A DNA stretch of 64,000 bases from JBECKX01 sp964468475 (GTDB lineage: Bacteria > Zixibacteria > MSB-5A5 > CAIYYT01), in NCBI GenBank assembly GCA_964468475.1, contig CAYXUL010000008.1:8641-72640 (forward strand), in the 5' to 3' direction. Below are positions 58,001 to 64,000 of this stretch, in pieces; the first letter of the stretch is position 1, and every line of letters starts with the position of its first letter. A model generated the notes under the pieces. It did not search any database and was not told where the DNA came from. It worked only from the letters and a program-made list of their open reading frames with translations. Made by a program: the position numbers and the translations under genes.

Positions 58001-59269
58001 ATGGTGCGAAAACTCCTCAAAGGTACAATCAGCCTCGGTGGTGACAAATCGCTGTCGCATCGCGCGGTGCTGCTCGCGGCAATGGCGAGTGGGCGATCTG
58101 TCATTGGGGGGGTGTCGTCCGGCGCCGATGTGGCGTCGACCTGTGAAGTGTTCCGAGGTTTGGGCGTAGAAATCACACACAGCGATGACCGAACAGTAGT
58201 GAGCAGCAACGGGCGGACTGAGTTTACGCCGCCAGATCGTGATCTCAATTGTGGGAATTCCGGCACCACCATGAGACTCTGCACAGGAATATTCGCGGGG
58301 TCGAAAATCACGGCAAGGTTAGTTGGCGACGAATCTCTTTCCGGTCGGCCGATGTCGCGTATCGTCGATCCATTGCGAATGATGGGAGCAAGCATAGACT
58401 GCAAAGGCGAGGATAGCCGCGCGCCACTTGTCATTAAAGGTAGTCCGCTGAGAGGAATAAGTTATCAGAGTCCGGTGGCTTCCGCACAGGTCAAATCTGC
58501 TCTGCTGCTGGCGGGTTTGGCGGCGTCGGGTACAACTGCAATAACGGAGCCGGAAAAGTCACGTGACCACACCGAACGATTGCTGCAGGCACTCGGCTGC
58601 AATCTCCTCGTTGATGGCCTGACGGTCTCAGTCGAGCCATGCCAGACATTACCTGCGTTTGAATATAATGTACCTGCCGACGCTTCAACCGCGGTGGTTT
58701 TTGCGGTGGCAGCGTCAATTCTTGAAGAGAGTGAAATCCTGCTCAAGAACGTTCTGCTTAATCCGACTCGAACCGGTGGCTTTGAAATTCTCTCACGCAT
58801 GGGCGCTGAAATCTCCTTTGAATCCCGACACCTGCAACTGGGAGAAGAACAGGGCGACATCATCGTCAAATCCACTGAGTTGTCAGGAGCGGATTCTTCC
58901 GGAATTGCTACTGCGACTTTCATAGACGAAATCCCGATCCTGGCCGTCGCTGCAGCGTCAGCGAATGGTGAGACGGATTTTCACAATGTTGGTGAACTTC
59001 GGGTCAAAGAATCTGACCGCCTGCAGGGAATCATCGATTTGCTCAGATGCTACAACATCACGGCAATTGCCGAACATGATGATTTGAAAGTACAGGGTGG
59101 AGAAATTCGCAAGATCGCGCCTCCAGATCACAAAGGCGATCATCGGCTGGCGATGGCTGCTGAAATCTTGAATCTGAAGGCGGAAGCAAAACTAATCGGC
59201 GGCTTTGAAGCTATCATCTCGATTTCCGCGCCGGAATTTTACCCTCAGTTGCGAGCGGCGCTGCAATGA
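58001..59269 (+). CDS. aroA: 3-phosphoshikimate 1-carboxyvinyltransferase (EPSP synthase)
   Basis: AroA transfers enolpyruvyl from PEP to shikimate-3-phosphate. It is about 422 aa from ATG 58001 (GAGGTG 9 nt upstream; GTG 57989 would add four residues). Landmarks are GGDKSLSHRAVLLAAMASG, LNCGNSGTTMRL, the active-site region SAQVKSALLLAGL, VPADASTAVVFAVAA, DEIPILAVAAA and RVKESDRLQG. The stop overlaps aroE by 4 bp. Confidence 0.96.
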   Translation: MVRKLLKGTISLGGDKSLSHRAVLLAAMASGRSVIGGVSSGADVASTCEVFRGLGVEITHSDDRTVVSSNGRTEFTPPDRDLNCGNSGTTMRLCTGIFAGSKITARLVGDESLSGRPMSRIVDPLRMMGASIDCKGEDSRAPLVIKGSPLRGISYQSPVASAQVKSALLLAGLAASGTTAITEPEKSRDHTERLLQALGCNLLVDGLTVSVEPCQTLPAFEYNVPADASTAVVFAVAASILEESEILLKNVLLNPTRTGGFEILSRMGAEISFESRHLQLGEEQGDIIVKSTELSGADSSGIATATFIDEIPILAVAAASANGETDFHNVGELRVKESDRLQGIIDLLRCYNITAIAEHDDLKVQGGEIRKIAPPDHKGDHRLAMAAEILNLKAEAKLIGGFEAIISISAPEFYPQLRAALQ

Positions 59270-60093
59270 GGAATACTGCTGATGAACAATTCCGGGTCTA
59301 CGGCATTATTGGTGATAACATCGATTACTCGCTTTCACCCATGATCTACAACACGGTCTTTGCGCGCCATAAGATCAATGCTGTCTACAACCTCTACAAT
59401 CTGAAGCCTCATGACCTGCCGAGGTTCGTAGAGCTGGTCCGTGAACTTGGGATCGCGGGCTTCAATGTCACGACACCCTTTAAACAAACAATCATTCCGT
59501 TTTTGGACAGGAGGGGCCAAAGAAGCCCACTACCTGGTGCAGTGAATCTCGTGATTCAGCGGCGATCACAGTTGTTTGGATTCAACACTGATATTGAAGG
59601 CATCAGGCACAGTATTGAGACAAGACTGAAGATCAATGTCGCGGATAAGGATATTGTGGTATTTGGCTCTGGCGGTGCAGCTATTACCGTCTTTTCTTAC
59701 CTGGCGCAAAAGCGCGCAAGGTCAGTTACGGTGATTCATCGCACCAGGAGAAGCCAGAAACGATTTGAGGAATCGGCTGACATCAAGTCTTTGCCTACGT
59801 CGTATTATCCGGAAGTTAGCAAGGTCAGGCCTTTTGACCCGTTGCCGCATGATCTCTGCATCAACTGCACCCCGGCGCCGCTGGATACGTTGGTGTCTCC
59901 AAAGGCGCTGAAATCTCTGGGAGCGATTTTTGAGTTGCGTTACGGCGATTATCCGTTACTTAACCGGAGACACTTGCGCGGCAATGAGATGCTCGCGGTA
60001 CAGGCGGCAAGCAACTTGAGATCGATGGAAGGGCTGAACGTGCCTTACTTAGAGTGCTTGAAGATCATTAACAAGGCGCTGCACGATGATTAG
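59266..60093 (+). CDS. aroE: Shikimate 5-dehydrogenase
   Basis: AroE reduces 3-dehydroshikimate. The 275-aa protein has the shikimate-binding YSLSPMIYN, the catalytic lysine in FNVTTPFKQTI (Lys73), GAVNLVI and FNTDIEGI (catalytic Asp), and a Rossmann region VVFGSGGAAITVFS. The later INATPxGM block is degraded to INCTPAPLDT, and the C-terminal Gln helix reads GNEMLAVQAA. These departures may reflect a quinate- or YdiB-like variant, but its place within a shikimate operon argues for AroE. Confidence 0.9.
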   Translation: MRNTADEQFRVYGIIGDNIDYSLSPMIYNTVFARHKINAVYNLYNLKPHDLPRFVELVRELGIAGFNVTTPFKQTIIPFLDRRGQRSPLPGAVNLVIQRRSQLFGFNTDIEGIRHSIETRLKINVADKDIVVFGSGGAAITVFSYLAQKRARSVTVIHRTRRSQKRFEESADIKSLPTSYYPEVSKVRPFDPLPHDLCINCTPAPLDTLVSPKALKSLGAIFELRYGDYPLLNRRHLRGNEMLAVQAASNLRSMEGLNVPYLECLKIINKALHDD

Positions 60094-61219
60094 ATTCCTT
60101 ACAGCCGGCGAATCACACGGCCAGGCACTGACCGCGGTGATCGAGGGCATCCCCGCCGGGCTTAAACTCGATATCAATGCTATCACAATCGACCTCAGGC
60201 GCCGTCAGGGCGGTTACGGCCGTGGCAAACGCATGCGGATCGAAAAGGACGCGGCGTTGGTAACCTCAGGTGTATGGGAAGGCGAGACTATCGGCAGCCC
60301 GATCACAGTGCTTATCCAAAACAAGGATTGGAAGAACTGGAAAGATCAGAAGCGCGCCAGGAAAGAAGTGCCGCGTCCCGGTCACGCCGACCTCCCCGGT
60401 GTACTCAAGTACGACTTTGATGACATTCAGAAAGCCATCGAGCGTTCCTCCGCCCGTGAAACCGCTGCACGAGTAGCAGCGGGTGCGGTTGCCAAGCAAT
60501 ATCTCGCCTGCTTCGGAATCAAAGTATATTCCCATACCAGGCAGATCGGATCAGTCCGCAACGAGACAATGGTCGAGTTCTCGGCAGCAAAGTTCCGTGC
60601 TATTGAGTCTTCCCCGGTTCGCTGCGCAGATAAGAAGATCGAGAAATTGATGATTCGTGAGATTGACGGAGCGGTTGACAGAAAAGATACTCTCGGCGGA
60701 GTCGCAGAGGTAGTCGTAGTTGGAATTCCGGTCGGATTAGGAAGTTATGTCCAATGGGATCGGCGCGCCGATACGAAGCTGTCAGCGGCAATGATGGGAA
60801 TCCAATCTGTGAAAGCTGTCGAGATCGGTGAAGGGATAGCAGCCGCCCGGTCGTTTGGCAGCGAAGTGCATGATCCGATCAGCTACACCAAGAGCAGAGG
60901 TTTTCGTCACGAGAGCAACAATGCCGGTGGAATAATCGGTGGCATCACCAACGGTGAGGAAGTTGTGGTACGCTGCTATTTCAAGCCAATCTCAACACTT
61001 GGCAATCCGCTGGCTTCAACCAATATCGCCACCAAGAAGAAGACTCCGGCTCCCTATGTGCGCTCCGACATTTGCATCGTTCCGGCCGGCGGTGTAGTCT
61101 GTGAGGCCGCTGCCGCCCTGGTGCTCGCCGACCTTGTTTCCGAAAAATTCGGCGGCGACTCAATACGCGAGGCAACCGCCAACCTCAAGTCTTACCTGAA
61201 TCATGTCAAGAAACGCTGA
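60086..61219 (+). CDS. aroC: Chorismate synthase
   Basis: AroC uses reduced FMN to eliminate phosphate from EPSP, giving chorismate. The 377-aa protein starts FLTAGESHGQALTAVIEGIPAG and has RRQGGYGRGKRMRIEKD, RPGHADLPGVLKYDFDDIQ, ERSSARETAARVAAGAVAKQ, HDPI, RGFRHESNNAGGIIGGITNGE and an intact C-terminal SDICIVPAGGVVCEA. It overlaps aroE by 8 bp and aroK by 17 bp. Confidence 0.97.
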   Translation: MIRFLTAGESHGQALTAVIEGIPAGLKLDINAITIDLRRRQGGYGRGKRMRIEKDAALVTSGVWEGETIGSPITVLIQNKDWKNWKDQKRARKEVPRPGHADLPGVLKYDFDDIQKAIERSSARETAARVAAGAVAKQYLACFGIKVYSHTRQIGSVRNETMVEFSAAKFRAIESSPVRCADKKIEKLMIREIDGAVDRKDTLGGVAEVVVVGIPVGLGSYVQWDRRADTKLSAAMMGIQSVKAVEIGEGIAAARSFGSEVHDPISYTKSRGFRHESNNAGGIIGGITNGEEVVVRCYFKPISTLGNPLASTNIATKKKTPAPYVRSDICIVPAGGVVCEAAAALVLADLVSEKFGGDSIREATANLKSYLNHVKKR

Positions 61220-61748
61220 AAGAAGACAGCGGATCTTCCTTGTGGGAATGATGGGCAGTGGCAAAACCACCATTGGCAAGCTTCTGGCCAAGAAGCTTGG
61301 CTACGATTTCGTGGACATTGACGCAATTATCGAGGAACACGCCGGCAAGAGTGTCTCTGAGATTTTCTCCCTGCATGGCGAAGCCGCCTTTCGCCGGCTT
61401 GAATCCGCAGTGCTAGCCGACACCGCCAATCGGATCAAACTGGTTTTTTCCACCGGCGGCGGGATTTTAGAAAACGACGACAACCGCGAGATAATTCTGA
61501 ATTCCGGACTTGTGGTCTGGCTCAGATGCGGCTTGGAGACGCTTCTGAAACGGGTCGGCGAGGGAGAAGACCGACCGATGTTGTATGGCCACGACCCACG
61601 CGACCGTCTCGAGCAGCTCCTTGAACGGCGCACTCCCGACTACGAGCTGGCTCAACTCACCATCGACTGTGACCGCGACACACCTGCGGAAGTCACCAGA
61701 CAAATTACAGATTACTTTCAGAGCTGGTTGACCCTCGATGAAAACTAA
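61203..61748 (+). CDS. aroK: Shikimate kinase
   Basis: AroK phosphorylates shikimate. The 181-aa protein has a P-loop GMMGSGKTTIGKLLAKKLG (about 14-32), the shikimate-binding FVDIDAIIEEHAGKSVSEIF and GEAAFRRLE, STGGGI (phosphate-binding) and the lid DRPMLYG. ATG 61203 lies inside the end of aroC; the stop lies inside the start of aroB, giving two overlaps. Confidence 0.96.
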   Translation: MSRNAERRQRIFLVGMMGSGKTTIGKLLAKKLGYDFVDIDAIIEEHAGKSVSEIFSLHGEAAFRRLESAVLADTANRIKLVFSTGGGILENDDNREIILNSGLVVWLRCGLETLLKRVGEGEDRPMLYGHDPRDRLEQLLERRTPDYELAQLTIDCDRDTPAEVTRQITDYFQSWLTLDEN

Positions 61749-62805
61749 GATCTCATTTTCACAGCCCTCGATCGAATCGGAGGTCATTTGTGGAGCTAAT
61801 GTCTTCGAGGATGCGATTGCCAAGCTGATGGATAGTCACCACTCCAGGGTATTTGCAATAGTAGATCGTAATGTTTACGAGTATTACTCTCAGTCAATTC
61901 TCAGACCGCTGGTTGACAGAGCCGTAGTCCATATTTTCCCGCCGGGAGAAGAACAAAAGAGCTATGAAAACGCGCAACGATTGCTGACCTGGCTCTTGAG
62001 CGAAGGCGCCGATCGCATGTCGTTGCTGATTGGAGTAGGCGGAGGAGTAGTAACAGACATCTCCGGGTATGTTGCCGCAACCTTCATGAGAGGGATTCCC
62101 TCCGCAGCAGTCGCTACAACCCTCGTAGGGCAGGTGGATGCCGCAATTGGCGGTAAAACTGCGGTGAATCTGGATCAGACCAAAAACATCATCGGGGCCT
62201 TTCATTTTCCGTCACTGGTGGTCTGCGACTCCCGCTTTCTTGCTTCGCTGGATGATGAACAAATCCGCGACGGGCTTATCGAAGCCTACAAAATCTTCGC
62301 CGCATACAGTAGGGAATGCTGGCTGGAGGAAAGGGCGCGTTCGACATCGTATTTATCAGGAAAGGATCTGGAGAAGCTCGTATCACGGGCCGCCTCTTTG
62401 AAATGCGAGGTCGTAAGTAAAGATCCCTTCGAACGTGATCTGCGTCGCGTTCTCAACTTCGGTCATACTGCCGGCCATGCCATCGAGACTGAGTCGGGCT
62501 GTTCTCATGGTAAGGCAGTTGCTGCAGGAATCATGGTGGCGCTTGAACTGTCGGTGGAGCTAGCCGGCCTTGATCGCTCGCAGGCTGATGAAATATCGGC
62601 ACTGTTTACGTCAATGAATTCCGCCAATCCAACCTCCGATTTGGAGAGTGGTCAACTCTGGTCCCGCATTCAACGCGACAAGAAGAAATCCGGAGACCAG
62701 ATCAACTTTGTCCTCCTGAAAAGTTGTGGCGAGCACATCGTGAAAACAGTAGACTATTCCCAATTCCAGGCGGCTTACGACAAAGCGCGAGCCGGGTTGA
62801 GGTAA
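61738..62805 (+). CDS. aroB: 3-dehydroquinate synthase
   Basis: AroB cyclises DAHP to 3-dehydroquinate using NAD and a divalent metal. The 355-aa protein has FPPGEEQKSYENAQRL, the NAD-binding GVGGGVVTDISGYVAATFMRGI, PTTLVGQVDAAIGGKTAVNL (here ATTLVGQVDAAIGGKTAVN), and metal-binding Glu/His residues in DGLIEAYKI and NFGHTAGHAIE. The usual GxxEVIK loop reads GLIEAYK. It is followed by an 18-bp gap to aroQ. Confidence 0.95.
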   Translation: MKTKISFSQPSIESEVICGANVFEDAIAKLMDSHHSRVFAIVDRNVYEYYSQSILRPLVDRAVVHIFPPGEEQKSYENAQRLLTWLLSEGADRMSLLIGVGGGVVTDISGYVAATFMRGIPSAAVATTLVGQVDAAIGGKTAVNLDQTKNIIGAFHFPSLVVCDSRFLASLDDEQIRDGLIEAYKIFAAYSRECWLEERARSTSYLSGKDLEKLVSRAASLKCEVVSKDPFERDLRRVLNFGHTAGHAIETESGCSHGKAVAAGIMVALELSVELAGLDRSQADEISALFTSMNSANPTSDLESGQLWSRIQRDKKKSGDQINFVLLKSCGEHIVKTVDYSQFQAAYDKARAGLR

Positions 62806-62823
62806 ATTAGTGGAAGCGATATT

Positions 62824-63270
62824 ATGAGTAAGTTGAGCAAGATAGTTGTCATAAACGGGCCGAATCTGAACCTGCTCGGAGAACGAGAGCCGGAGATTTA
62901 CGGAAAGACTTCACTCCCCGAAATTGAGCGGCGCATCAAAGCGCGCGCCGATGAATTGGGTTGCGAGGTTGCCTGCCACCAAAGCAACGACGAGGGTGGA
63001 ATAATTGACCTGCTTCACGCCAACCGCAGCGGCATCACGGGAATCATCCTTAACGCCGCCGGTTATTCACATACTTCGGTGGCGATTTTGGATGCATTGC
63101 AACTGGTTGAGGTTCCGGTTATTGAGGTTCATATTTCCAACATCTACGCGCGCGAGGATTACCGGCATACTTCATTGACGGCACGGGGATGCGTTGGCGT
63201 GATTTCAGGACTCGGAATCGACGGCTACATTGCGGCATTAGAATACCTTCTGAAACGAGAGCGAGACTAG
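62824..63270 (+). CDS. aroQ: 3-dehydroquinate dehydratase, type II
   Basis: This dodecameric-type dehydratase converts 3-dehydroquinate to 3-dehydroshikimate. The 148-aa protein has VINGPNLNLLGEREPEIYG with the catalytic Arg and Tyr, CHQSNDEGGIIDLLH, LNAAGYSHTSVAILDAL (catalytic His) and VEVHISNIYAREDYRHTS. It completes the set of seven shikimate-pathway genes in this operon. Confidence 0.97.
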   Translation: MSKLSKIVVINGPNLNLLGEREPEIYGKTSLPEIERRIKARADELGCEVACHQSNDEGGIIDLLHANRSGITGIILNAAGYSHTSVAILDALQLVEVPVIEVHISNIYAREDYRHTSLTARGCVGVISGLGIDGYIAALEYLLKRERD

Positions 63271-63278
63271 ATCAACAA

Positions 63279-64000
63279 ATGAAGACAATCTATACCGAGG
63301 GAAAGTTTCACCCGGCGTCACAGAATAATGTGTCGTCGATGATGCAGGCGTTTAACTACGGCACGGCGGCATTTGAGGGGATGAAAGCATACTACCACGA
63401 GGACAAGAAGAAGTGGTTTATTTTTCGGCCCGATCAATACTATCAGCGTCTCCTGAAAAGCTGCAGCATGATCGATATTGATCTGGGGCTGTCATTGGAT
63501 CAATTCGTGGGAATCATCTCCAAGCTTATCAAGAAGAATAATCTGCGAACGGACGTCTACATTCGTCCGCTCGCATATCGGTCTCAGAAGGGTGTCGGTT
63601 TGACCCGTCCCTCCGCCTGCGGCGTCTCAATCTTCGTGCAGGATCTTCCGCACAAATCGGGCAACCAATTTCGCTGTTGCTTCGTGCCGCAGCAAAGACC
63701 GGTTGACGGGAGCTATTCAGGTAAACTAACCGGCAATTACCTGCTTTCGTACCTCAGCCACAGGTCAGCGCAGAAGCGTGGTTTCGATGTTGGCATCCTC
63801 AACTCAGCCAATGGCTACCTGTCAGAAGCCTCGATCATGAACATCTTCTTTGTCAGAAACGGCGCCCTCTATACTCCGTCGCTCGACTGCGGGGCTTTGG
63901 CTGGGAATACGCGACGCTCGGTTATTCAGCTCTCCCGCGAAGTTCTGGGCGTTCGTGTCCACGAGGGAAAGTATCGGAGAAAATCACTCGACGAAGCTGA
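63279..64000 (+). CDS. ilvE: Branched-chain/aromatic aminotransferase (class IV), 3' end outside window
   Basis: The gene starts at ATG 63279, 8 bp after aroQ, and is open to the window edge (240 codons). MKTIYTEGKF, NYGTAAFEGMKAYY, YIRPLAYRS, SGKLTGNYLLSYL (PLP lysine), ASIMNIFFV and LAGNTRRSVIQLS follow the IlvE family. In this operon it probably supplies the final transamination of Phe and Tyr, in addition to or instead of branched-chain acids. The C-terminus cannot be checked. Confidence 0.87.
   Translation, partial: MKTIYTEGKFHPASQNNVSSMMQAFNYGTAAFEGMKAYYHEDKKKWFIFRPDQYYQRLLKSCSMIDIDLGLSLDQFVGIISKLIKKNNLRTDVYIRPLAYRSQKGVGLTRPSACGVSIFVQDLPHKSGNQFRCCFVPQQRPVDGSYSGKLTGNYLLSYLSHRSAQKRGFDVGILNSANGYLSEASIMNIFFVRNGALYTPSLDCGALAGNTRRSVIQLSREVLGVRVHEGKYRRKSLDEA

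Noticed and set aside
1..64000. CRISPR arrays, insertion sequences, integrases or prophage genes
   Set aside because: No regularly spaced repeats, transposase or integrase motifs, or phage-type genes were found. Base and codon use look uniform, so there is no sign of a mobile island.

Overview
The window looks like a chromosomal segment from an uncultured, Gram-negative member of the FCB group, most like candidate phylum Zixibacteria or a close relative. The evidence is a secreted beta-propeller protein with a FlgD/T9SS-like C-terminal domain, two adjacent PorV/PorQ-type outer-membrane proteins, an SLBB-type polysaccharide exporter, a CHASE2 Ser/Thr kinase with FHA partners, and NAD-dependent DNA ligase. 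This placement is inference; no rRNA is present. Gene density is high, with many 4-bp ATGA/GTGA/TTGA stop-start overlaps. No tRNA, rRNA, insertion sequence, prophage or CRISPR array was seen. Five 100-N scaffold gaps interrupt the sequence; two of them have duplicated flanks and are probably not real gaps.

Layout. 1-6942 (+): end of an unidentified gene, ecfT, truA, a transaldolase-like aldolase, purB, psd, pssA, purS, purQ, a DUF4321-like membrane protein, tatA and a hypothetical gene. 7269-11824 (-): a phospho-signalling operon of two FHA proteins, a calcineurin-like phosphatase and a CHASE2-Ser/Thr kinase. 11990-16716 (+): dusB, larB, larC, etfA and a gapped ppx/gppA. 16969-22563 (+): secreted propeller protein, two PorV-like proteins and an isocitrate dehydrogenase-type enzyme. 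22586-25505 (-): brkB/yihY and ligA. 25728-28136 (+): pyk and a double SRPBCC protein. 28148-41963 (-): an exopolysaccharide or O-antigen-like cluster running from dTDP-sugar genes (rfbA, rfbC, rfbB, rfbD) through an SLBB exporter, wecB, glycosyltransferases and a bi-domain oxidoreductase to a polyprenyl-phosphate sugar transferase. 42059-48840 (+): glycerophosphodiesterase, tandem aspartyl-protease/PDZ protein, partial outer-membrane barrel, then gap-pgk-tpiA-secG ending at a terminator.

48990 to the window end (+) holds the most interesting system. It is one uninterrupted aromatic amino-acid super-operon, trpEGDCFBA-aroH-aroF-tyrA-aroA-aroE-aroC-aroK-aroB-aroQ-ilvE, with all seven shikimate steps, all tryptophan activities and the tyrosine branch. 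It is headed by a transcription attenuator: a consensus promoter, a 37-codon leader peptide and a strong intrinsic terminator with a mutually exclusive antiterminator pairing. The leader peptide's control region (residues 17-26, FTYFWYFWWY) contains exactly three Phe, three Tyr and three Trp codons. The leader therefore appears to read the supply of all three aromatic amino acids and to control the whole pathway.

A second theme is promoter placement. At trpL, dusB, the SRPBCC gene, gdpD and ligA, a -10 box lies only 6-10 nt upstream of the start codon with no Shine-Dalgarno sequence, which implies leaderless or nearly leaderless transcripts. Genes inside operons use ordinary Shine-Dalgarno sequences or overlapping stop-start codons.
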